The notes beneath the pieces were generated by a model, which did not search any database, was not told the origin of the DNA, and saw only the letters and a program-made list of their open reading frames with translations. Below, in pieces: positions 17,622 to 26,000 of a DNA stretch of 39,630 bases (positions within the stretch are counted from its first letter, which is position 1; every line of letters begins with the position of its first letter). The position numbers and the translations under genes are program-made. Origin of the DNA: Luteibacter sp. (GTDB lineage Bacteria; Pseudomonadota; Gammaproteobacteria; Xanthomonadales; Rhodanobacteraceae); assembly GCF_009912395.1 (NCBI RefSeq), contig NZ_WNDO01000037.1, forward strand, positions 1-39,630, read 5' to 3'.

Positions 17622-19910
17622 ATGCCACACGTTACCTACCCCGGTTTCCCGCGCATCGGTCGTCGCCGCGAACTCAAGCGCGCCCTGGAAAGCCACTGGA
17701 AGGGCGAGACGCCCGCCGCCGAATTGCTCAAGGTCGCCGCCGACCTGCGCCAGCGCCACTGGAAACTCGCCCGCGACGCGGGTGCCGACGGCGTGCCCGT
17801 GAACGACTTCTCGCTATACGACCACGTACTCGACGCCGCGGTCTCGGTGGACGCCATCCCATCGCGCTACCGAGCGCTGTTCGAGCGCGACGCCCTGGCC
17901 GGCTACTTCGCCATGGCGCGCGGTCGCCAGGACAACCAGGTCGATCTGCACGCGCTGGAGATGACCAAGTGGTTCGACACCAACTACCACTACATCGTGC
18001 CGGAGCTGTCCGCCGGCCAGCGCTTCGCCGCCCGTCCGGACAAGGCCGTCGCCGAGTTCCGCGAGGCGACGGAGACCGGCCACGCCGCCCGTCCGGTGGT
18101 GCTGGGCCCGATCACCTTCCTGCGCCTGTCCAAGACGATCGACGGCAGCGATCCGCTCGCGCTGCTGGATGCCCTGCTGCCCGCCTGGCTCGGCGTGATC
18201 GACGCCCTGGCCGAGGCCGGCGCCGAATGGGTACAGGTGGACGAGCCTGCCCTGGTGCTCGACCTCGACGAGGCCACGCGCGACGCCTATCTGCGCGCCT
18301 ACGCCGCGATCGCGAAACACGCGACGGTGCGCATCCTGTTAGCCACCTACTTCGGCGGCCTGGACAGCAACCTCGAACTGGCCGTTTCCCTGCCGGTGGC
18401 CGGCCTGCATGTCGATCTTGCCCGCGCGCCGGAACAGCTCGACGCCGTGCTCGACGCGCTGCCCGCCGACAAGGTGCTTTCCGCCGGCATCCTCGATGGC
18501 CGCAACGTCTGGCTGAGCGATACGACCCACATCCGTCCGCGCGTCGAAACGCTGCACCGTCGCCTGGGCGACCGACTGTGGCTGTCCACCTCGTGCTCAC
18601 TGCTGCATACCCCGATCGACGCCTCGGAAGAGAAGAACCTGCCCGGCCAGCTCGGCCAGTGGCTGTCGTTCGCCCGGCAGAAGATCAGCGAGCTGCGCCG
18701 CTACGCCGACGCCGTCACCGGCGACCTGGCCGCGAAGCAGACGCTGGACCGCCAGCACGAGATCGTCGCCGCTCGCCTTTCCTCGCCCGAGGTGGTCCGC
18801 AACGACGTGCGCGCCCGCGTGCGCGGCCTGACCCCGCAGTTCGGCCAACGTCGTTCGGCCTACGCTCACCGCGTCGCCGTGCAGCGCGAACGTTTCGGTC
18901 TGCCGGACCTGCCGACCACTACCATCGGCTCGTTCCCGCAGACGATCGAACTACGCACGGCGCGCGCCTCGCATCGTTCCGGCAAGCTGGCCGACGATGC
19001 CTATCTCGACATCCTCCGCGAGGAGATCCGCCACGCCGTACGCTTCCAGGAAGAGGCCGGCATCGACGTCTTCGTGCACGGCGAGCCCGAGCGCAACGAC
19101 ATGGTCGAATACTTCGGCGAGCAGCTTGAGGGCTACGGCTTCACGTCACTGGGCTGGGTGCAGAGCTACGGCTCCCGCTGCGTGAAGCCGCCGATCATCT
19201 TCGGCGACGTGGCCCGTCCGCGCGCCATGACGGTGGAGTGGTCCGCCTTCGCCCAGTCGCTCACCGACAAGCCGATGAAGGGCATGCTCACCGGGCCGGT
19301 GACGATGCTGCAGTGGTCCTTCGTCCGCGACGACCTGCCGCGCGCCGAGGTCTGCCGCCAGATCGCCCTCGCCCTGCGCGACGAAGTGCACGACCTGGAG
19401 AAGGCCGGCATCGGCATCGTCCAGATCGACGAGCCCGCCTTGCGCGAAGGCCTGCCGCTGCGCCGCGCCGATTGGGCGGCCTACCTGGAGTGGGCCGTAG
19501 ACGCCTTCCGCATCGCCGCCGGCGGGGTCAGCGACGCCACCCAGGTACACACCCACATGTGCTACTCGGAGTTCAACGACATCATCGAGGCCGTGGCGGC
19601 CATGGACGCCGACGTGATCTCCATCGAGACCAGCCGCTCGCGGATGGAACTGCTGGACGCCTTTACCCGCTTCCAGTACCCCAACGGCATCGGCCCAGGC
19701 GTCTACGATATCCACTCGCCCCGCGTCCCGGCCGAGGGCGAGATGGCCGACCTCGTGGCCCGCGCCCTCCAGGTTTTGCGCCCCGACCAGCTCTGGATCA
19801 ACCCCGACTGCGGCCTGAAGACCCGCGGCTGGCCGGAGGTGTCCGAGGCCTTGAAGGGCATGGTCGCGGTGGCCCGGGCGGCCCGGGCGAGGCTGGTGGC
19901 CGTGACGTGA
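17622..19910 (+). CDS. metE: Cobalamin-independent methionine synthase MetE
   Basis: 762 residues, the usual length. It moves a methyl group from 5-methyltetrahydrofolate (polyglutamate) to homocysteine. The N-terminal barrel starts TYPGFPRIGRRRELK, a MetE hallmark. The C-terminal barrel holds LPTTTIGSFPQT and the zinc ligands in VHTHMCYSEF (His, Cys) and NPDCGLKTRG (Cys). The ATG at 17622 is preceded by AGAGGA; an in-frame ATG three codons earlier would cover that site. Controlled by a B12 riboswitch and by a palindromic operator shared with metK and ahcY. metK follows 135 bases downstream, but with its own operator and probably its own promoter. Confidence 0.97.
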   Translation: MPHVTYPGFPRIGRRRELKRALESHWKGETPAAELLKVAADLRQRHWKLARDAGADGVPVNDFSLYDHVLDAAVSVDAIPSRYRALFERDALAGYFAMARGRQDNQVDLHALEMTKWFDTNYHYIVPELSAGQRFAARPDKAVAEFREATETGHAARPVVLGPITFLRLSKTIDGSDPLALLDALLPAWLGVIDALAEAGAEWVQVDEPALVLDLDEATRDAYLRAYAAIAKHATVRILLATYFGGLDSNLELAVSLPVAGLHVDLARAPEQLDAVLDALPADKVLSAGILDGRNVWLSDTTHIRPRVETLHRRLGDRLWLSTSCSLLHTPIDASEEKNLPGQLGQWLSFARQKISELRRYADAVTGDLAAKQTLDRQHEIVAARLSSPEVVRNDVRARVRGLTPQFGQRRSAYAHRVAVQRERFGLPDLPTTTIGSFPQTIELRTARASHRSGKLADDAYLDILREEIRHAVRFQEEAGIDVFVHGEPERNDMVEYFGEQLEGYGFTSLGWVQSYGSRCVKPPIIFGDVARPRAMTVEWSAFAQSLTDKPMKGMLTGPVTMLQWSFVRDDLPRAEVCRQIALALRDEVHDLEKAGIGIVQIDEPALREGLPLRRADWAAYLEWAVDAFRIAAGGVSDATQVHTHMCYSEFNDIIEAVAAMDADVISIETSRSRMELLDAFTRFQYPNGIGPGVYDIHSPRVPAEGEMADLVARALQVLRPDQLWINPDCGLKTRGWPEVSEALKGMVAVARAARARLVAVT

Positions 19911-20009
19911 GGGGCCCGACCGCCTGAACATCCATGCAATCGTCACCCCCGGGGCGTACCCTTCCCCCTGCAAACGTCCAGAGGGGCGTGTATCATTACG
20001 CGCCCCCTT

Positions 20010-20035
20010 TATCTCTTTATCCGTAAAGAAGGATA
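20010..20035 (+). promoter_or_regulatory. Methionine-cycle operator, metK copy
   Basis: TATCTC-N14-AGGATA, the same 26-bp frame as at 17234 and 36025. The left half (TATCTCTTTATCC) is nearly identical to the others; the right half is weaker. It ends 10 bases before the metK ATG, so a bound protein would block initiation or elongation. TATATC at 20034-20039 could be a -10. Confidence 0.65.
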
Positions 20036-20045
20036 TATCCCCGCG

Positions 20046-21260
20046 ATGAGCAACTACCTCTTCACCTCCGAGTCGGTCTCCGAAGGCCATCCGGACAAGA
20101 TCGCCGACCAGATCTCCGACGCCGTCCTCGACGCCATCCTGGCGCAGGACCCGCGCGCTCGCGTGGCCTGCGAAACGCTGGTGAAGACCGGCGTCGCCAT
20201 CGTCGCGGGCGAAATCACGACCAGCGCCTGGATCGACCTCGAAGCCCTGACCCGCAAGGTCATCCTCGACATCGGCTACGACTCCTCCGACGTCGGCTTC
20301 GACGGCGCCACCTGCGGCGTGCTGAACCTCATCGGCAAGCAGTCGCCCGACATCAACCAGGGCGTCGACCGCAAGAAGCCCGAAGAACAGGGCGCCGGCG
20401 ACCAGGGCCTGATGTTCGGCTACGCCACCAACGAAACCGCCGAATACATGCCGGCCGCGATCCACCTGAGCCACCGCCTCGTGGAGCAGCAGGCCAAGGT
20501 CCGCAAGAAGAAGAACTCGCCGCTGCCGTGGCTGCGTCCGGATGCGAAGAGCCAGGTCACCCTGCGCTACAACGAAGCCGGCGAAGCCGTTGCCATCGAC
20601 GCCGTCGTGCTCTCCACCCAGCACGATCCGGGCGTGAAGCAGAAGGACCTGGTCGAAGGCGTGCGCGAGCTGATCCTCAAGCCCGTGCTGCCGGCCAAGC
20701 TCCTGCACAAGGACACGAAGTTCCACATCAACCCGACCGGCAAGTTCGTCATCGGTGGCCCGGTGGGCGACTGCGGCCTGACCGGCCGCAAGATCATCGT
20801 CGACACCTACGGCGGCTGGGCCCGTCACGGTGGTGGCGCGTTCTCGGGCAAGGATCCGTCGAAGGTCGACCGTTCGGCCGCCTACGCCGCGCGCTACGTC
20901 GCCAAGAACATCGTCGCCGCCGGTCTCGCCGACCGTTGCGAGATCCAGGTCAGCTACGCCATCGGCGTGGCCGATCCGACCTCGATCTCGGTCACCACCT
21001 TCGGCACCGGCAAGATCCCCGACGCCCAGATCGAGAAGCTGATCCGCAAGTACTTCGACCTGCGCCCGTACGGCATCATCAAGATGCTCGACCTGGTGCA
21101 CCCGATCTACCAGCCGACCGCTTCCTACGGTCACTTCGGCCGCAAGCCGTACGAAGTGAAGGGCGCCGATGGCAGCACCTACACCGCGTTCTCGTGGGAA
21201 AAGACCGACAAGGCCGAAATCCTGCGCGACGCCGCCGGCCTCGGTGGCAAGAAGCGTTAA
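20046..21260 (+). CDS. metK: S-adenosylmethionine synthetase MetK
   Basis: 404 residues. The enzyme joins methionine and ATP to give SAM, phosphate and pyrophosphate. Motifs: [20 protein letters not shown] at the N-terminus, [12 protein letters not shown] (the conserved hexapeptide loop), and the glycine-rich phosphate loop [19 protein letters not shown] near residue 265. The length is slightly above the E. coli enzyme (384). The ribosome binding site is weak: AAGGA lies about 12 bases up, inside the operator's right arm. It completes the metE-metK-ahcY cycle in this window. It ends with a hairpin repeat and an intrinsic terminator. Confidence 0.97.
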   Translation: MSNYLFTSESVSEGHPDKIADQISDAVLDAILAQDPRARVACETLVKTGVAIVAGEITTSAWIDLEALTRKVILDIGYDSSDVGFDGATCGVLNLIGKQSPDINQGVDRKKPEEQGAGDQGLMFGYATNETAEYMPAAIHLSHRLVEQQAKVRKKKNSPLPWLRPDAKSQVTLRYNEAGEAVAIDAVVLSTQHDPGVKQKDLVEGVRELILKPVLPAKLLHKDTKFHINPTGKFVIGGPVGDCGLTGRKIIVDTYGGWARHGGGAFSGKDPSKVDRSAAYAARYVAKNIVAAGLADRCEIQVSYAIGVADPTSISVTTFGTGKIPDAQIEKLIRKYFDLRPYGIIKMLDLVHPIYQPTASYGHFGRKPYEVKGADGSTYTAFSWEKTDKAEILRDAAGLGGKKR

Positions 21261-21270
21261 TCGCACCCGT

Positions 21271-21292
21271 GGGATCGCGCTCGCGCGATCCC
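21271..21292. repeat. Short REP-like hairpin after metK
   Basis: GGGATCGCGC and GCGCGATCCC are exact inverse complements around a two-base centre, within GTGGGATCGCG...CCCTACGG. It looks like a variant REP unit and directly precedes the metK terminator. Confidence 0.6.
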
Positions 21293-21300
21293 TACGGTTA

Positions 21301-21333
21301 TGAAAACGGGCGCCCCATGGGCGCCCGTTTTCA
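21301..21333 (+). terminator. metK terminator
   Basis: Perfect 13-bp stem TGAAAACGGGCGC / GCGCCCGTTTTCA with a 7-base loop, followed by TTTGTGT. The A/T-rich base of the stem makes it usable in both directions. Confidence 0.85.
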
Positions 21334-21397
21334 TTTGTGTCACGGCTCTTTCATGCCCGCGATGAGACACCTCGGCTTCGTCACAGGAGAAGCCACC

Positions 21398-21922
21398 ATG
21401 TCCCTCGCCCTTCCCCGCCTCATCGCCACCGCCCTGCTCGCCACGGCGCTGCCGCTGGCCGTCCACGCCCAGGAGAAGGACACGCAAGGCGGCACACCGA
21501 CGGATGCGGGGTTCTTCAAGAATGCGAGCGCCTCGGGCATTTCCGAAGTGGAAATGAGCCAGCTCGCGCTGAAACAGTCATCGTCGCCGTCCGTGCAGAA
21601 ATTCGCGCAACGCATGATCGAAGACCACGGCAAGGCCAACGACGAACTCAAGACACTGAAATCCGGTGACCGGGGCTACTCGATGGTGACCGAACCGGAT
21701 CCGGATTCGCAGAAAGCCATCGACGCACTCACCCGCCTGAAAGGTGCCGAGTTCGACAAGGCCTATGCGAAGCAGATGGTCGCCGACCACGAGACCGCCG
21801 TGGCGGCGTTCGAGGTGGAGATCGAGAAAGGCTCGAATCCGAAACTGAAGGACTTCGCGAAGAAGACGCTGCCGACATTGAAGCATCACCTGGACATGGC
21901 CAAGTCACTGCCGACACGGTAA
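21398..21922 (+). CDS. DUF4142 exported protein
   Basis: 174 residues with a signal peptide (SLALPRLIATALLATALPLAVHAQ, cleavage after VHA). The mature part is mostly helical and matches the DUF4142 pattern: DAGFFKNASASGISEVEMSQLAL, then VQKFAQRMIEDHGKANDELKTL and a second long helix with DKAYAKQMVADHETAVAAFE. These His/Glu helices resemble a ferritin-like four-helix bundle, but metal binding is unproven. Members are common in periplasms of soil bacteria and often stress-induced. The start has AGGAGA upstream. It sits alone after the metK terminator and ends before a large inverted repeat. Confidence 0.85.
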   Translation: MSLALPRLIATALLATALPLAVHAQEKDTQGGTPTDAGFFKNASASGISEVEMSQLALKQSSSPSVQKFAQRMIEDHGKANDELKTLKSGDRGYSMVTEPDPDSQKAIDALTRLKGAEFDKAYAKQMVADHETAVAAFEVEIEKGSNPKLKDFAKKTLPTLKHHLDMAKSLPTR

Positions 21923-21962
21923 TGACGCGCGGCGGTCATATCACGATGCCGGCTGACGCCGG

Positions 21963-22042
21963 ATCGCCGATGCGATCGGCTCCCACCCCTTCGGTAGCAA
22001 GGTCTGGCTACCGAAGGGGTGGGAGCCGATCGCATCGGCGAT
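21963..22042. repeat. 36-bp perfect inverted repeat between convergent genes
   Basis: Arms 21963-21998 and 22007-22042 are exact inverse complements over 36 bases with an 8-base loop (AAGGTCTG). The unit contains GATGCGATCGGCTCCCACCCC, a sequence type known from REP elements in gammaproteobacteria but different from the TGTAGGAGCGCG family here. It lies between the DUF4142 gene (ends 21922) and xylH (ends 22107), which converge, so it can end both transcripts. Confidence 0.9.
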
Positions 22043-22106
22043 ACCTGACAATGTCGCCAACCATGATCATCGACGAAACGGTCCCGACGAAAGCGAGCGC
22101 GAGGTA

Positions 22107-23252
22107 TCAAGCGTTGCGGTTGGAGCCGGAGAGCACGTCCACCCACACGGCGAGCACCAGGATCACGCCCTTGATGATCATCTGCCAGGAGTTGTCGACG
22201 TCCATCAGCTGCATGCCGCTGTCGAGGCTGGCCATGACCAGCGCGCCGATCAGCGCACCGTAAACCGTGCCGGAACCGCCGCGCATCGAGGTGCCGCCGA
22301 TGAAGCAGGCGGAGATCGCGTCCAGCTCGCCACCCGTACCCGCCGATGGGGAACCCGAGCCGGTGCGCGCCACGGTGATGATGCCCGCGAAGGCGCACAT
22401 CAGGCCCATCAGCGCGAACACCACCAGCTTCACGCGTGCCACGTTCACGCCAGAAAGCCGCGTCGCCTCCATGTTGCCGCCTACGGCATAGATATGGCGG
22501 CCGAACACCGTCTGCGTCGACACGTAGGTAAACACCGCCAGCAGCGCCAGCAGGATCATTACCGGAATGGGAATGCCGTTGGCGTCGTTGAGCATGCGGA
22601 TGAAACCGAAGATCACCGCGCCGATCAATACCAGGCGACCCACATCCATCCACAGCGCCACCTGGTGCAGGCCCAGCTTCGACCGGCGCACGCGACGACG
22701 CACGGTGAGGCCGATCATCGCCAGGAAGATCAGCGCACCGATCCAGCGCGACAGCATCGGCGGCACGAAGCCCTGCCCCAGCTGCACGAGGTCATCCGGC
22801 GCGGGCGCGATGGTGGAGCTGCCCGTCACGTAGAGCACGATGCCGCGGAAGGCCAGCATGCCGCCCAGACCGACGATAAACGACGGCACTCGCATCTTTG
22901 TCACCACGAAACCGTTGAAGGCGCCGATCACCAGGCCGAGCAGCAGCACCGCGCCGATCGACGGCCACGTGCCCCAGCCCAGGTTCACCGTGAGGATCGC
23001 CACCACGCCGCCGAGCAGGCCGAGCTGCGAACCCACGGACAGATCGATCTCACCGGCGATGATGATGAACACCATGCCGCAGGCGAGCATGCCGGTGATG
23101 GCCATCTGCCGGAACAGGTTCGACAGGTTGCCCGGCGTGATGAAGGCCGACTCGGTCTTCACGTGGAAGAAGACCCAGATGAGGGCCACCGCGATCAGCA
23201 GGGCGAGGATCTTGTAGCGGACGAACAGTTGCTGGATTTTCTGGGCCTGCAT
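22107..23252 (-). CDS. xylH: Xylose ABC transporter permease XylH
   Basis: 381 residues, strongly hydrophobic with about ten membrane helices. Sugar-permease features include ITGMLACGMVFIIIAGEIDLSVGSQLGL near residue 55, FIVGLGGMLAFRG, and the cytoplasmic loop GRHIYAVGGNMEATRLSGVNV that contacts the ATPase. It forms the inner-membrane channel of the XylFGH importer. The start at 23252 has GGAAG upstream and follows xylG by 40 bases. Last gene of the xylABFGH operon. Confidence 0.93.
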   Translation of the reverse strand: MQAQKIQQLFVRYKILALLIAVALIWVFFHVKTESAFITPGNLSNLFRQMAITGMLACGMVFIIIAGEIDLSVGSQLGLLGGVVAILTVNLGWGTWPSIGAVLLLGLVIGAFNGFVVTKMRVPSFIVGLGGMLAFRGIVLYVTGSSTIAPAPDDLVQLGQGFVPPMLSRWIGALIFLAMIGLTVRRRVRRSKLGLHQVALWMDVGRLVLIGAVIFGFIRMLNDANGIPIPVMILLALLAVFTYVSTQTVFGRHIYAVGGNMEATRLSGVNVARVKLVVFALMGLMCAFAGIITVARTGSGSPSAGTGGELDAISACFIGGTSMRGGSGTVYGALIGALVMASLDSGMQLMDVDNSWQMIIKGVILVLAVWVDVLSGSNRNA

Positions 23253-23292
23253 GGAGGAACTTCCCTGGTATGACGCTGGATGGGTGTAAAGA

Positions 23293-24840
23293 TCAGGCCG
23301 CGTGTGCGGGGCCTTCGGCGGCGTGCGAAATCGCGGCGGCGAGCACCTGCTCCTGGGTAAGACCGACGTTCTGGAAGTTGCCGCGCAGGCGCCCCTCGCC
23401 CACGACGAGCACCCGGTCGCTGACGCCCAGCACCTCGGGCATCTCGGACGACACCATGATGATGGCGACGCCCTTGGTGGCCAGTTCGAACATCAACTTG
23501 TAGATGTCGTACTTGGAACCGACGTCCACGCCGCGCGTGGGCTCGTCGAGGATCAGCACCTTGGGATTGGGCAGCAGCATCTTGGTCAGCACGGCTTTCT
23601 GTTGGTTGCCGCCGGACAGACCCATGATGGCCAGCTCGGGGCTCGCCGTCTTCACGCGCAGGCGCTTGATCTCGGCGTCAACGGTCTGCAACTCGGCCTG
23701 ACGATCGATCGTGCCGGCATGGGCATAGTGCGACAGCGTGGCCAGGGTGATGTTGTCACCCACGCCGAGCAAGGGCACGATGCCCTGGCGCTTGCGGTCT
23801 TCCGGCACCAGCGACAGCCCCGCCTTGATCGCCTGCTCGGGGGTTTTCACCTTCAGCGGCTTGCCTTCGAGCACCAGTTCGGCCTCGTAGCGCCCCGGGT
23901 ACGCACCGAAGATGGCGGAGACCAGTTCGGTACGGCCCGCGCCGACCAGGCCAGCGATGCCGAGGATCTCGCCCCGTCGCACCTCGAAGGAAATGTCGTC
24001 GACGCGCTTGCGGTTCGGGTTGGTGACATCCCAGCAGGTGACGTGGCGAGCCTCGAAGATCACCTCGCCGATCTCGTGCTCCACCTTGGGGAACAGGTTC
24101 TCGATGTCGCGACCGACCATCGCGGTGATGATGGAGTGCGTGGTCATTTCGCTCATCGGCTTGGTCACGATGTGCTTGCCGTCGCGGATCACCGTCACGG
24201 TGTCGCAGACCCGGGCCACTTCCTCAAGCTTATGCGAGATGTAGACACAGGCCACGCCATCGCGCTTCAAGTCTTCGATGATCGACAGCAGTGTATCGGT
24301 CTCGGAGGAGGTCAGCGATGACGAGGGCTCGTCGAGGATAAGCAGGCGCGCGTTCTTCGCCAGCGCCTTCGCGATCTCGAACAACTGCTGGTAGCCGCCA
24401 CCGTAGTTCATTACCGGCGCGGCCACGTTGACGTCTTTCAGTTTCAGGCGGGCGAGCAGCGCATCCGCCTTCGCATACATGGCGTCGTAGTCCATCACGC
24501 CACCGAACTTGCGAATCTCGTTGCCGAGGAAGATGTTCTCGGCCACGGACAGCTGCGGCACGAGCATCAGCTCCTGGTGGATGATGACGATGCCCGCCGC
24601 TTCGCTGTCGCGCACCGAGTGCGCCTTGAGCGGCTTGCCATCGAAGAGGATTTCTCCGCTCCATGTCCCGTACGGGTACACACCGGAAAGCACCTTCATC
24701 AACGTGGACTTGCCGGCACCGTTCTCGCCGCAGAGGCCGACGCACTCGCCGGGCCGCACGGCCAGGTTGATGCCGTTGAGCGCGCGCACGCCGGAAAATT
24801 CCTTGACGATGTCGCGCATCTCGAAGAGGTATTCACTCAC
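23293..24840 (-). CDS. xylG: Xylose ABC transporter ATP-binding protein XylG
   Basis: 515 residues with two fused ABC domains, standard for sugar importers of this class. The first has Walker [10 protein letters not shown], an atypical signature region ([15 protein letters not shown]) and Walker [12 protein letters not shown]. The second has the degenerate Walker [10 protein letters not shown], signature [11 protein letters not shown] and Walker [13 protein letters not shown]. It drives import with XylF and XylH. The start has GGAAG upstream. A REP palindrome separates it from xylF. Confidence 0.94.
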   Translation of the reverse strand: MSEYLFEMRDIVKEFSGVRALNGINLAVRPGECVGLCGENGAGKSTLMKVLSGVYPYGTWSGEILFDGKPLKAHSVRDSEAAGIVIIHQELMLVPQLSVAENIFLGNEIRKFGGVMDYDAMYAKADALLARLKLKDVNVAAPVMNYGGGYQQLFEIAKALAKNARLLILDEPSSSLTSSETDTLLSIIEDLKRDGVACVYISHKLEEVARVCDTVTVIRDGKHIVTKPMSEMTTHSIITAMVGRDIENLFPKVEHEIGEVIFEARHVTCWDVTNPNRKRVDDISFEVRRGEILGIAGLVGAGRTELVSAIFGAYPGRYEAELVLEGKPLKVKTPEQAIKAGLSLVPEDRKRQGIVPLLGVGDNITLATLSHYAHAGTIDRQAELQTVDAEIKRLRVKTASPELAIMGLSGGNQQKAVLTKMLLPNPKVLILDEPTRGVDVGSKYDIYKLMFELATKGVAIIMVSSEMPEVLGVSDRVLVVGEGRLRGNFQNVGLTQEQVLAAAISHAAEGPAHAA

Positions 24841-24863
24841 GTGGAGCTTCCTTCGTTGAAACC

Positions 24864-24907
24864 GTAGGAGCGCGCTTGCGCGCGATCGCGCGCAAGCGCG
24901 CTCCTAC
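24864..24907. repeat. REP palindrome inside the xyl operon (copy 3)
   Basis: A 44-bp perfect inverted repeat of the GTAGGAGCGCGC unit, between the xylF stop (24956) and the xylG start (24840). In other bacteria a REP hairpin directly after a binding-protein gene protects the upstream mRNA from 3' decay, giving more binding protein than ATPase or permease. The same is inferred here. Confidence 0.9.
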
Positions 24908-24955
24908 ATGGGGCAGCCGGCATACGCGATTACCCGCGCAGCCGGACCGCCAGGC

Positions 24956-25972
24956 TCAGTTACCGACCTGGGCCTGGGTATAGAAGCCGTCCTTCACCAC
25001 CAGGTCGACGTTCTGCTTGGTGAGCAGGGTCGGGGTGAGCAGCACGGTGTCCACGTCCTTCTTGCCGTTGTTCATCTTCGAGGTGAACTGCGGCGTCTCG
25101 CCCTTGGCGAACTGCACGGCAAGATTGGCCGCGTCGGTGGCGATGGTCTTGATCGGCTTGTAGACCGTCATCGCCTGCGTGCCGGCCTTGATGCGCTTGA
25201 CGGCGGCGAGGTCGGCGTCCTGGCCGGACACCGCGACCTTACCGGCGAGCTTCTGGCCCGACAGCGCGGCGATGGCGCCGCCGGCGGTCCCGTCGTTGGA
25301 GGCGACGATGCCCTGGATATTGTTCTTGTTGGCGGTGAGCGCGTTCTCGATGATCGACTGCGCGTTGGATGCCAGCCACTCGTTGGTCCACTGCTGGCCA
25401 ACGATCTTGATATCGCCCTTCTTCACCAGCGGATCGAGAATCTTCATCTGGCCTTCACGCAAGACCTTCGCGTTGTTGTCGGTGGGCGCGCCGCCCAGCA
25501 GGAAATAGTTGCCCTTGCCGTTGGTGGCATTGACCACGCCCTGCGCCTGCATCTCGCCCACCTTCTCGTTGTCGAACGAGATGTAGGCATCGACGTCGGC
25601 GTTGAGGATCAGGCGGTCGTACGAGATCACCTTGATGTTCGCCTTCTTCGCCTCGGCCACCACGGTGGTGAGCGTCTTGGCGTTGAACGGCACGATGACA
25701 ATGACGTCGACCTTCTGCGAGATCAGATTCTCGATCTGCTGGAGCTGCTTCTGTTCGTTGGCATCGGCCGACTGCACCTTGACCGTAGCGCCCTTGGCCT
25801 CGGCGGCCGCCTTGAAGTAGTCGCGGTCGCGGGTCCAGCGCTCGACGCGCAGGTCGTCGATGGAGAAGCCGATCACCGGTTTCTCCTTGCTCGCGTGCGC
25901 CTGCGGGGTCGCGAAGACACCGGCGGCGACCATCGATACGGCCAACAGCGTGTGTAGGGCCTTCTGCTTCAT
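24956..25972 (-). CDS. xylF: D-xylose-binding periplasmic protein XylF
   Basis: 338 residues. A signal peptide (KQKALHTLLAVSMVAAGVFATPQAHA) is followed by a type I periplasmic binding protein with KPVIGFSIDDLRVERWTRDRDYF (sugar-contacting Arg/Asp/Trp), IVIVPFNAKT, SYDRLILNADVDAYISFDN, TNEWLASNAQ and AVSGQDADLAAVKRI, all close to E. coli XylF. It binds xylose and hands it to XylGH. The start at 25972 is chosen because GGAG lies six bases before it; an ATG four codons up (25984) would overlap that site. Confidence 0.94.
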   Translation of the reverse strand: MKQKALHTLLAVSMVAAGVFATPQAHASKEKPVIGFSIDDLRVERWTRDRDYFKAAAEAKGATVKVQSADANEQKQLQQIENLISQKVDVIVIVPFNAKTLTTVVAEAKKANIKVISYDRLILNADVDAYISFDNEKVGEMQAQGVVNATNGKGNYFLLGGAPTDNNAKVLREGQMKILDPLVKKGDIKIVGQQWTNEWLASNAQSIIENALTANKNNIQGIVASNDGTAGGAIAALSGQKLAGKVAVSGQDADLAAVKRIKAGTQAMTVYKPIKTIATDAANLAVQFAKGETPQFTSKMNNGKKDVDTVLLTPTLLTKQNVDLVVKDGFYTQAQVGN

Positions 25973-26000
25973 GCTCTTCTCCATGCGTGGGTTCGCCCGG

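Noticed and set aside
19911-20045. SAM riboswitch before metK
   Set aside because: No match to SAM-I, SAM-II or SAM/SAH aptamer blocks that I recognise; only the 26-bp operator is evident.
19146-21266. 706-codon open frame antisense to metE and metK
   Set aside because: It spans two real genes and their regulatory gap and has shadow composition, so it is not a gene.
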